From assembly GCF_024758705.1 (NCBI RefSeq), contig NZ_CP096971.1, positions 2,356,001 through 2,420,000 on the forward strand: 64,000 nt of DNA. Direction: 5' to 3'. Source of the stretch: Sphingomonas sp. SUN019 (GTDB lineage Bacteria; Pseudomonadota; Alphaproteobacteria; Sphingomonadales; Sphingomonadaceae). The first letter of the stretch is position 1, and each line of letters starts with the position of its first letter. Position numbers and translations under genes: made by a program. This document shows positions 26,621 through 34,529 of this stretch, in pieces. The notes beneath the pieces were generated by a model. The model was not told where the DNA came from. It searched no databases and saw only the letters and a program-made list of their open reading frames with translations.

Positions 26621-27625
26621 ATGACCGAGTTACCGGCGACGATGCAGGCGATCGATCCCGAGGTTGCCGGCGGGCCGGAGGTATTGGTGGCGGTCGGACG
26701 GCCGACGCCTGCGCCGGGCGAGGGCGAAGTGCTGATCCGCGTCGCTGCTGCCGGGGTCAACCGGCCAGACGTGCTGCAGCGCAAGGGCGGCTATCCCCCG
26801 CCGCCGGGCGCGCCGTCCATTTTGGGGCTGGAACTGGCGGGGACGATCGCCGCGGTCGGCGCGGGCGTTGGCGGCGAGATGCTGGGACAGCCGGTGTGCG
26901 CCCTGGTCGCGGGCGGGGCTTATGCCGAATATGCCGTCGCGCCGGTGGGATCGTGCCTGCCGGTGCCCGAGGCGCTGAGCATGATCGAGGCGGCGGCGCT
27001 GCCTGAGACCTTGTTCACCGTGTGGACAAACCTGTTCGAGCGCGCCTTTGCGGTCGAGGGCGACACCGTGCTGGTGCACGGCGGGACGAGCGGCATCGGG
27101 ACGATGGCGATTGCGCTCGCCAACATATTCGGGCTGACGATCATCGTGACCGCCGGATCGGACGAGAAATGCGCCGCGGCGAAGGCGTTGGGGGCGGATC
27201 ACGCGATCAACTACAGATCGGAGGATTTCGTCGCGCGGGTGAAGGAGATCACCGGCGGCAAGGGCTGCGCGGCGGTGCTCGACATGGTTGGTGGCGAGTA
27301 TGTCGCGCGTAATCTGCAATGCCTGGCCGACGACGGGCGGCACGTATCGATCGCGGTGCAGGGCGGGGCGATGGCGACGATTCCGGTGTTCGAGGTGATG
27401 CGCCGCCGCCTGACGCTGACCGGATCGACGCTGCGCGCGCGCGACAACGGGTTCAAGGCGATGGTCGCTGACGAACTGTCGCGCATCGTCTGGCCGCATG
27501 TCGTGGCCGGGCGGCTGAAACCGGCGATCGACCGGACCTATCCGCTGGCGGAGGCTGCGGATGCGCATCGCCGGATGGAGGCGGGGGAGCATGTCGGCAA
27601 GATCGTGCTGACGGTGGGCGATTGA
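26621..27625 (+). CDS. NAD(P)H-quinone oxidoreductase, zinc-free MDR family (PIG3 type)
   Basis: The 334-aa protein is a medium-chain dehydrogenase/reductase. RVAAAGVNRPDVLQRKGGYP and SILGLELAGTI are the N-terminal family motifs without the zinc-ligand cysteines, and VHGGTSGIGTMAIALA around residues 148-163 is the NAD(P)H-binding loop. The nearest type is the p53-inducible PIG3-like quinone oxidoreductase. It would reduce quinones or reactive carbonyls. It is a single gene, convergent with the methyltransferase at 27630, with 4 bp between the stops. Confidence 0.88.
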   Translation: MTELPATMQAIDPEVAGGPEVLVAVGRPTPAPGEGEVLIRVAAAGVNRPDVLQRKGGYPPPPGAPSILGLELAGTIAAVGAGVGGEMLGQPVCALVAGGAYAEYAVAPVGSCLPVPEALSMIEAAALPETLFTVWTNLFERAFAVEGDTVLVHGGTSGIGTMAIALANIFGLTIIVTAGSDEKCAAAKALGADHAINYRSEDFVARVKEITGGKGCAAVLDMVGGEYVARNLQCLADDGRHVSIAVQGGAMATIPVFEVMRRRLTLTGSTLRARDNGFKAMVADELSRIVWPHVVAGRLKPAIDRTYPLAEAADAHRRMEAGEHVGKIVLTVGD

Positions 27626-27629
27626 GTGC

Positions 27630-28238
27630 TCACGCGCCGCGATAGAGCATGACCATGCTGCCCGCGTGGGCGGCGATGGACCAACCCTCTTGCGCGACCA
27701 GCGTGTCGACGAACGCGACGACGCCCGGATAATAGGCTGCGTAATCGTGGAACAGCACGATCGCGTCCGGGTTCAGGAAGCGCGCGAAATGGCGATAGTC
27801 GCGTTCGACGTTGAACCGGTCGTGCAGGCCGTCGATGAACAGCAGGTCGATGGTGTCGTTCCATCGCGCTTCGTAAGACAAAGAGCGGACCGGCTCGACG
27901 AACGCCGCGACACCGGCCGCGGCGATGTTGGCGACGAACGCGTCGAAGGTCGGCGATCCGTGGTTGAGCCGCGCGTCGGCCGAGCCGACCGTCCCCTCGT
28001 GCGGATCGATCGCGAAGACGCGCGAATCCGGGGACAGCGCGCGGATCGTCGCGGCGAGGACAATCGTCGAGCGGCCCTGATAGCTGCCGATCTCGACCAG
28101 CCGCCGCGCGCCCCCGCCGCGCGTGACGTGCGCGGCGGCGGCGATCAGCAACTCGGCCTCGTCATCCTCCAGCCAGCCGGGAATATCGCGCATCGCCGCC
28201 AGGATCGCGAGGGGGCGGAGGAGGTCGGGCGTGGTCAC
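27630..28238 (-). CDS. Class I SAM-dependent methyltransferase, last gene of the eCIS string
   Basis: The 202-aa protein belongs to the Methyltransf_24 type, common in surface-glycan and natural-product clusters. RLVEIGSYQGRSTIVLA around residues 46-62 is the SAM loop, VFAIDPHEG the acidic loop, and DLLFIDGLHDRFNVERDY the post-motif. VLFHDYAAYYPGVVAFVDTLV is nearly repeated in the C-terminal domain of the neighbouring fusion (VAFHDYADYFPGVVAFVDELV), so the two share ancestry. It starts at GTG 28238, overlapping the fusion gene stop by GTGA. It probably modifies the same glycan or protein target as the fusion. Confidence 0.8.
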   Translation of the reverse strand: MTTPDLLRPLAILAAMRDIPGWLEDDEAELLIAAAAHVTRGGGARRLVEIGSYQGRSTIVLAATIRALSPDSRVFAIDPHEGTVGSADARLNHGSPTFDAFVANIAAAGVAAFVEPVRSLSYEARWNDTIDLLFIDGLHDRFNVERDYRHFARFLNPDAIVLFHDYAAYYPGVVAFVDTLVAQEGWSIAAHAGSMVMLYRGA

Positions 28239-30403
28239 GCGGCCTGTTCGTCGGTCTCGCGCTGCGCGTCCTCTATCGTCGCCGCGCGGCGGCGCAGGAT
28301 GCGGAGCGTTTCGGCCGCCACCTCGACCTCCCACGCGCCGGTCGCGACCAGTTCGTCGACGAAGGCGACGACGCCGGGGAAATAATCGGCATAATCGTGG
28401 AAGGCGACGCGCGCGGCGGCGGTCAGCACGCCTTCGAACGCGGCGAAATCGCTCGCGACAGCGGGGTAATCGTGCAGGCCGTCGATCACCAGCAGGTCGA
28501 CCGGGTGCGCCGTCGCCATCTCGCTCGCCTCCCCGGTGCGCGCCGCGACCCACGGCCCGAGGCCGGACCCGGTGAGCATCTGGTCGAACCGGCCGCGCGT
28601 CACCGCGTCGTGCGCCAGTACGTCCTCGCGGCTGCCGGTCACGCCGTCGAAACGGTCGATCGCGGTGACGCGCGCCTCGATCGCGGCGGTCTGCGCGGCG
28701 CGGCCGAGCAGGACCGTCGCCTTGCCGCAATGGCTGCCGATCTCGACGATATGGCCGGCCGCGCCGGGTCGCGACAGCGCGTGGCGCGCGGCGGTCAGCA
28801 GTGCGGTCGCCTCCACCTCGCTCAGCCAGCCGGGCAGAGCGCGCATTTCGGCCAGTATCCGCGCATCCTCCGCATCGGGAGCGGGCAGCGGCGCGGCGGG
28901 CGCGGTGCGGTACTGATTGCACTGCGCGCGAAGATGGCGGCGGAGCGGGTCGTCGAGCGCGCGGTTCACCGGATGCATCCAGAACGTCCGCACGTCGGCG
29001 CGCGCGCTATCCAGATCGTGCGTGCTCCACCGCCGGCGATATTGCGTCCAGTCGCCGCGGCAGGGGTTCTGCGCCACAGGATAGCCGAGCAGCCGGGCGA
29101 GCGTGGGGAACAGGATTTCCTCGGTCGCCCACAGCCGCGACATCGCCAGGATCGCCTGCAATTGTGGATCGCCGAACAGCCTGGCGATCGCGCGCGCGCA
29201 ATCGGCCCCGATCACCGTGCCGGGCCAGAAGGTCCAGTGCACGAACGCCGCCTCCCCGCCCCGGAAGCGATCGAGGAAGGGTCGCCACAAGGCGCGCTCG
29301 GCCTGCGCGGTGGCGGCGGGCGGGATGCGCGTGCCCGCACCCTGCGGCCGTGCATCGCTCGACAGCAGTCCGGCGACCCCGCCGTGCGCGGCGAGGAAGC
29401 CGGGATAATTGCCGCGCAGCATCACCTGATCGGAATCGACGATCGTCAGCGCGTCATAGGGGCGCGTGCCGAGGTGCGCGATGCAATCGAGCGCGAAGCC
29501 GTGCAGCGCGCCCCATCGCATCGGTCGTGCGCCGGGCACGATCTCCACGCCCCAGCGCGCCCATGGCAGCCGCGGATCGATCAACCCGCCGCCGGGGCTG
29601 CCGTCGTACAGCAGGATCGGCGACGTGGCGTCGTGACAGCGCAGGTTGCGGACCAGATCGACGACGCATTCGGGCCGCTCGTGCGCCAGCAAGGCATAGA
29701 CGTTGGCGAGCGGCGGGCGTCGATCGGGCGGGCTGGACGACCAGCCCGCGATGCGGTCGATCAGCGGCCCCGACGCGCGCTCGGTCCAGTAACCGCCGTC
29801 GACCCGTTTCGGGCTGGTGTTGCCGCCGTGCACCCGCGCGATCAGCCAGTCGGTGACGGGCATCGCATGGATATGCGCATCGCGCGCGTCGAGCACGAAG
29901 CGCGTGTCCTCGCCCGCGCGGATTGCGGGGAAGCGCCGCCGGCGCCAGTAATCGCGGCGATAGGCGAGCGTCGCGCCGTACAGCCACCGGCCATGCCCCT
30001 GCCAGCGATACTCCCACGCGCGTGCGCCATCGTCCGACAGGAAGGTGATGCGGTCGAGCCCGGCGATGTCCGCGCCGGTCGCGGCGAGCGCGGCGACCTG
30101 CTGCGCGATGCGGTCCGGCGCGTGCCAGTCGTCGTCGTCCCAGTGCAGGATGATCTCACCACGCGCCAGCTCGCACAGCCGGTTGCGCTTGTCGCCCAGC
30201 ACCCGGCGGCGCTCCTCGCGGTGATAGAGGATGCGCGGGTCGCCGGGGATGAGATCGGCGATGCGATCGGCTCCGTCGTCAAGGATGACGAGTTCGGCGT
30301 CGTCGCGCCCCTGCGCTAGAAACTGCGCGATCGCCGCGGGCACGAACCGCCGCCGGTCGGCGGTCGGCATGATCGCGGAGACGCGGGGGAAGAGGAAATC
30401 CAT
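28235..30403 (-). CDS. Three-domain glycosyltransferase-glycosyltransferase-methyltransferase fusion
   Basis: The 722-aa protein reads as three catalytic domains. Residues about 5-215 are a GT2 glycosyltransferase (VSAIMPTADRRRFVPAAIAQ, ELVILDDG, and the DxD-like HWDDDDW). Residues about 225-490 look like a second GT-A-type domain (NVYALLAHERPECVVDLVRN, LTIVDSDQVML with a DSD motif). Residues about 520-715 are a class I methyltransferase (HIVEIGSHCGKATVLLG, DLLVIDGLHDYPAV). No membrane segment is seen, so it acts in the cytosol. It begins 4 bp after the stop of the preceding eCIS-operon gene. A substrate such as the collagen-like fibre protein is only a hypothesis. Confidence 0.8.
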   Translation of the reverse strand: MDFLFPRVSAIMPTADRRRFVPAAIAQFLAQGRDDAELVILDDGADRIADLIPGDPRILYHREERRRVLGDKRNRLCELARGEIILHWDDDDWHAPDRIAQQVAALAATGADIAGLDRITFLSDDGARAWEYRWQGHGRWLYGATLAYRRDYWRRRRFPAIRAGEDTRFVLDARDAHIHAMPVTDWLIARVHGGNTSPKRVDGGYWTERASGPLIDRIAGWSSSPPDRRPPLANVYALLAHERPECVVDLVRNLRCHDATSPILLYDGSPGGGLIDPRLPWARWGVEIVPGARPMRWGALHGFALDCIAHLGTRPYDALTIVDSDQVMLRGNYPGFLAAHGGVAGLLSSDARPQGAGTRIPPAATAQAERALWRPFLDRFRGGEAAFVHWTFWPGTVIGADCARAIARLFGDPQLQAILAMSRLWATEEILFPTLARLLGYPVAQNPCRGDWTQYRRRWSTHDLDSARADVRTFWMHPVNRALDDPLRRHLRAQCNQYRTAPAAPLPAPDAEDARILAEMRALPGWLSEVEATALLTAARHALSRPGAAGHIVEIGSHCGKATVLLGRAAQTAAIEARVTAIDRFDGVTGSREDVLAHDAVTRGRFDQMLTGSGLGPWVAARTGEASEMATAHPVDLLVIDGLHDYPAVASDFAAFEGVLTAAARVAFHDYADYFPGVVAFVDELVATGAWEVEVAAETLRILRRRAATIEDAQRETDEQAA

Positions 30404-30407
30404 CTGC

Positions 30408-31190
30408 TCAAGGGTCCAGCGCGCGCATCAGGTCAGCGCTGCGAATGGCAAGATGTCCCCTGACGTCGTCCGCCGCGAGCCACGAAGCGATTGTCCGTTT
30501 CTCGGCGTCGGTCAGCGCCCCGTGCGATCCGAGAACCGCTGCGGCCTCGATCGCGGCGTCATCGCGCGACGTTTCGAGTATGGCGTGCAGGCGACTTGCA
30601 ACTTCTGCGTCGAAGGCGTGAAACAATGCCGAAATTGCTTCGGTTTTGACCAGGGGCGTCATCGCCTGGTCCTCTGCGAGCGACAGGAGTGGGTGCTTCA
30701 GGTGCTTCGCCGCGGCTACGTCAGCGCCGACCAGGATGCTACTGGAGGCGGCGATCCAGGCTCGGGTCAGCTCCCCGCTCCATCCTGATCGGCCAGGTAG
30801 TCGCGCCAGTCTGGCCGCATCCCCCGGATCAGCGATCCAGGCGAGCGTTCGCACTGCGACGACATGTGACGCATCGTGCAGAACGTCCCCAAATCGACCC
30901 GATCCGCCGATCGGTGAGCTGGACAGCAGGAGCCATGCGGCACGGTGCGCCATCCGCGCGTCCCATCCGTCCGGCTGACCCATTCGCGCCTGAGCAGCCC
31001 CGTCCACCGCAATATCCAACGCGAGCGCGATCGCCGTCGGATCAGCTTCGTCGAGCAAGACGTTCCATGCCCTTGTGCGCAACTCGTCCTTGTCGGATGC
31101 CGTGGCGCGGATCGTCGCCTGCAGATCGGCCGCTACCGAAGGCCAGGCTGCAGTCATATACAGACCGGGCACGGGCTGTGGGCCAGTCAT
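30408..31190 (-). CDS. Alpha-helical repeat protein next to the DUF4157 toxin candidate
   Basis: The 260-aa protein is almost wholly helical. Repeated units such as LRTRAWNVLLDEADPTAIAL, LTRAWIAASSSIL and IEAAAVLGSHGALT suggest HEAT/ARM-like repeats, though no profile was run. It has no signal peptide or membrane segment. Its ATG (31190) overlaps the stop of the DUF4157 gene (ATGA), so it is made in step with it. By analogy to cargo/partner pairs it could be a chaperone or an immunity factor. No characterised family is recognised. Confidence 0.75.
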   Translation of the reverse strand: MTGPQPVPGLYMTAAWPSVAADLQATIRATASDKDELRTRAWNVLLDEADPTAIALALDIAVDGAAQARMGQPDGWDARMAHRAAWLLLSSSPIGGSGRFGDVLHDASHVVAVRTLAWIADPGDAARLARLPGRSGWSGELTRAWIAASSSILVGADVAAAKHLKHPLLSLAEDQAMTPLVKTEAISALFHAFDAEVASRLHAILETSRDDAAIEAAAVLGSHGALTDAEKRTIASWLAADDVRGHLAIRSADLMRALDP

Positions 31191-34100
31191 GGCCACCTCA
31201 CGGGATCGTCTTGCGGAGGGCGACGCGGCGCGCCGAGATACCTGATGGCGTGTGAAGGAATTTCGCCGCGGACCAGGACTTCCATCGTGCGCACCGTATC
31301 GAGCATGGCCTGCTGTTGAGCAGGGCCGGGCGAGTCGCTGTGAATTCCCCAATGTTCCTGTGCGACGCGATTGCTCAGATCAATAATGTCGGCGGATTTG
31401 ATCCGGAACAGATTGATCTCGACGCGCCCGGTCCGTGGATTGAAGAATACGCGATAGCGGCCTGTCGACGGATCGCGCGACCCGCTACGGATCAACTCAT
31501 CGCGCTGCACGCGGCTGGTCGATATGAAATTGGAACTCACGCCTTCGGTATGCTGCAGCATCGTCGCCCGTGACACAGGTTCCTTCGGCAGCATCGACTG
31601 TCCTGCGTTGATGCGTCGGGCGTCGTCACCCGAGATATCGCGAACGACCTTCGGCCCGAGGAAGCCGCCGCGCGCGTCCTTCACCACCACCATCCGCGTC
31701 CGAATATGGCGGGCGCACGATGCAACGCCACGGGCGTCGGGGTTCGCGATGTCGGCGAAACCGGCATTCGGTGCGATGACACGGCCGACCAGCACCCGGC
31801 GCGGCGGCGTCTCCGCCAGATGGACATAAACCGTACCGGAACCCGACGAATCAGCGACAACCTCAAGGCGGGAGCCCCTTGGGATGTTCGGAATCATGGT
31901 CAGGGCTCGCGTCAGTATCGCCTCGACGCGCGCGATCGTATCGGCTCGGCCGAGCAGTCGAAGTTGTGTCCGTGCAGCCTGCAGCAGACGATCCGCGATC
32001 CATCTTTCCGCGCCCGGCTCGGTACGCCGGGGCAGGTCGAACATCATCTCGGGATTGATGCTTGCGCGCACCGACCATTCACCGCCCCGCTCCAGGGCTG
32101 CGATCGACGTCAGTCCGTATCGCGTGCGGATCGCCGCGAACGCCAGATTCAGCGCGCCGACGGTGTAAGCGCCGCTGAGGTTCTTCGCTGCCAGAATCGC
32201 CGCTTTGCCGGCAAGCTTCAGCCTTTCGTTCGGGTCATGCGGCACGCCGACTTGCGCAACAAACCGCCCCGCCCTGCGCGCCTGCGCGACGATCCAGTCC
32301 ACCACCTTGTCGAGCGCCTTGTCGACGGGCGCGCGGATCTTGTTGACGATCTCGATCACCTTCTTGCTGACGTTGCCGAGCCCGGCGAAGCTGGCGAGGA
32401 AGCTGATGGCGAGCGACAGGCCGGTCGCCAGCACGGTTTCGACGCGCGTGGCGGCGGGCGCGATCAGGCCGCGCGCCAGCGCCGAAACGCCGTCGATGAA
32501 CGCCGCCACCAGCGCGCCGATCTGTTTCAGCTTGTCGACGATGAAGGTGATGGTGCGGTAGATGGCGAGGATCGCCTGGATGAACGCGCCCGCCGGGTTC
32601 AGCATCGACACGACCTTTTCGATCGCGGCCTCGATCACCTTCTGTTTCACGTAATCCATGATGGCGTCCATCACCATCGACTTCAGGTTGGACAGGTTCT
32701 CCAGCAATTGCTGCCACGCCGCGGCGGGGCCCTCGGTGACCAGGGTCTTGACGATGTCGAACCCTTCCTCGAGCGCGCTGACGACGGTTTCGTTGGTCGC
32801 CTTCACCAATTTGCCGCGGACGTTGGCCCACGTCAGCCCGACCACCGACAGTCCGAATTTCAGCAATTCGCGCAGCTCGAAACTCTTCGGGATGTAGAGG
32901 TTCGCGCCCGCCAGCGACCCCAGCAGCCAGTCGATCAGCCCGCGTTTCAGGTGCGCGACGATGTTCTTCTTGAACAGGTTGAAGCCCATCTTGCCCGCCG
33001 CGACCAATGTCGCGATGAACGTGCCGGGCGCCTTGATGATGATGTTGAAGGCGGCGCCCGCCTTCTTCAGATACGGCACCATCGTCGGCGCGACGACCGA
33101 CAGGATGATTTCCAGCAGCGCGAACACCGTGCCGCCGGCCCAGCGGAAGAAATCGCCGACGAAGCTGGCGAACGCGCCGAAGATCTTCTTGAACGCGCCG
33201 GCGATGGTGACGATGTCGAAGATGGTCAGCGACCGGATCACGTCCATCACGCGGCCGGGGATCGAGGTGACCAGCGACAGCGCGCCCTTCATCGCCCCCT
33301 GGAACCACGCCCACGCCTTGGCGACGGCGTTGCCCTTCTTGATGTTCTCCCAGATTTCCTCCTGCCCGATCAGCTTCATGAAGCCGCCGATCAGCGCCGA
33401 CGCCGGGCTTTCGCCTTCGTCGGAGATCGGGTTCTTGCCGAACACGCCGACCAGCAGATCCCAGTGCGGGATGTTCGACGCGGCCCAGCGGCCGAGCGGC
33501 TTGATGATCGCGTCCTTGACGATCTTCGCGATGCCGGTGACCAGGTTGCGCCCGAAATCGATCGCCTTGTCGACCGGCACGCTGAAGATGCGCTTGGCGC
33601 GGCTCCACAGGCTGCCGAGCCGGAAGATGTCGCGCCAGCCGAGCGAATCGATGAATTCCATCAGCGCATCGCGCATCGCCGCGCCCAGATCGCCCAAGGC
33701 GGCGAACTGCTCCTCGATGAACTTGCCGCCCTTTTCGAAGATGCCGTGATTTTCCAGCGCCTGCACGATCAACCCGCCGCCGGGGATGAATTCGATCAGC
33801 GCGCGCAGGATGTTCGCCCCGCTGCGCGCGACCTTTTCCATGTTGATCGGGTTGCGCCCGATGACGATCGTGAACAGCCGGAAGCCGGGGATCATGTTCG
33901 CCTTGTCGGCGATCCAGTCCAGCGCCTCGCTGATAATGCCGCGCTGCACCTGCGGGCCGGTGCGCTGGGCGACGATCACCTCGCGCTGGACGACTTCGCG
34001 CTGCTGGATCGTGTGGGTCAGCTCGTGCGCGATCAGCTCCATGCCTTCGGGCGTGTCGGGCTGATAGGCGCTGGCGTTGAAGAAGATGTCGCGGCCATAA

Positions 34101-34528
34101 GTGAAGGCGCGCGCGCCGAGCCGCGTGGCGAGGTTTTCCGCGCGCCCGTCGGTGTGGATGCGCACGCCCGAGAAATCGGCCTTGAAGCGCGGCTCCATGA
34201 AGCTGCGCGTGTCGGCCGATAGTGCGCGGCCGCCGCCGCGTTGCGCCTCGATCGCGGCGGTCAACGCGGGGGATGTTTCGTCGGGCCGCGGCTTGGCGGC
34301 GGCGGCGGCGGGCGCGCGGGCGGCGAGGATCGACACCCGTTCGCGCGGGGCCACCACCGGGCCGGGCATCGTCATCACGGTGCGCGCGGTCGATTCCGCC
34401 TCGCGTTCGGAGGCGTCGTTCGGGTGGGAAATCTTGAGCGCTGTCTGGACGCGGCGGTGTGTGCGGCCGGGGTCGGGGGAGCGCGCCGTTTCCGCCGTGG
34501 CGCTCAGGCGGGCGGCGGCCGCGGCCAT
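31187..34528 (-). CDS. DUF4157 (eCIS core domain) protein with long helical body and C-terminal ADP-ribosyltransferase-like region
   Basis: The 1113-aa protein opens with a basic Ala-rich leader and the HPNDASEREAESTA helix (about 35-50) typical of DUF4157 proteins. The core domain follows (about 97-178), with GVRIHTDGRAENLATRLGA and the metallopeptidase-like AHELTHTIQQ (His168, Glu169, His172). Residues about 200-850 are long amphipathic or hydrophobic helices with recurrent IGRNPIN / GKNPIS units. The last 155 residues resemble cholera-toxin-like ADP-ribosyltransferases by eye: VVRDISGDDARRINAG (Arg about 963), NFISTSR (Ser-Thr-Ser about 1003-1005) and TMEVLVRGEIPSHAI (Glu about 1083). DUF4157 marks eCIS cargo and associated proteins, so this is the leading toxin candidate. 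Lack of a first Glu in the ExE position is noted. Confidence 0.85.
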   Translation of the reverse strand: MAAAAARLSATAETARSPDPGRTHRRVQTALKISHPNDASEREAESTARTVMTMPGPVVAPRERVSILAARAPAAAAAKPRPDETSPALTAAIEAQRGGGRALSADTRSFMEPRFKADFSGVRIHTDGRAENLATRLGARAFTYGRDIFFNASAYQPDTPEGMELIAHELTHTIQQREVVQREVIVAQRTGPQVQRGIISEALDWIADKANMIPGFRLFTIVIGRNPINMEKVARSGANILRALIEFIPGGGLIVQALENHGIFEKGGKFIEEQFAALGDLGAAMRDALMEFIDSLGWRDIFRLGSLWSRAKRIFSVPVDKAIDFGRNLVTGIAKIVKDAIIKPLGRWAASNIPHWDLLVGVFGKNPISDEGESPASALIGGFMKLIGQEEIWENIKKGNAVAKAWAWFQGAMKGALSLVTSIPGRVMDVIRSLTIFDIVTIAGAFKKIFGAFASFVGDFFRWAGGTVFALLEIILSVVAPTMVPYLKKAGAAFNIIIKAPGTFIATLVAAGKMGFNLFKKNIVAHLKRGLIDWLLGSLAGANLYIPKSFELRELLKFGLSVVGLTWANVRGKLVKATNETVVSALEEGFDIVKTLVTEGPAAAWQQLLENLSNLKSMVMDAIMDYVKQKVIEAAIEKVVSMLNPAGAFIQAILAIYRTITFIVDKLKQIGALVAAFIDGVSALARGLIAPAATRVETVLATGLSLAISFLASFAGLGNVSKKVIEIVNKIRAPVDKALDKVVDWIVAQARRAGRFVAQVGVPHDPNERLKLAGKAAILAAKNLSGAYTVGALNLAFAAIRTRYGLTSIAALERGGEWSVRASINPEMMFDLPRRTEPGAERWIADRLLQAARTQLRLLGRADTIARVEAILTRALTMIPNIPRGSRLEVVADSSGSGTVYVHLAETPPRRVLVGRVIAPNAGFADIANPDARGVASCARHIRTRMVVVKDARGGFLGPKVVRDISGDDARRINAGQSMLPKEPVSRATMLQHTEGVSSNFISTSRVQRDELIRSGSRDPSTGRYRVFFNPRTGRVEINLFRIKSADIIDLSNRVAQEHWGIHSDSPGPAQQQAMLDTVRTMEVLVRGEIPSHAIRYLGAPRRPPQDDPVRWP

Positions 34529-34529
34529 G

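Noticed and set aside
31187..34528. The DUF4157 protein as an active metalloprotease
   Set aside because: HELTH gives a partial zinc motif, but a convincing downstream third ligand is not evident. DUF4157 is better treated as a marker and targeting domain than as a proven protease.
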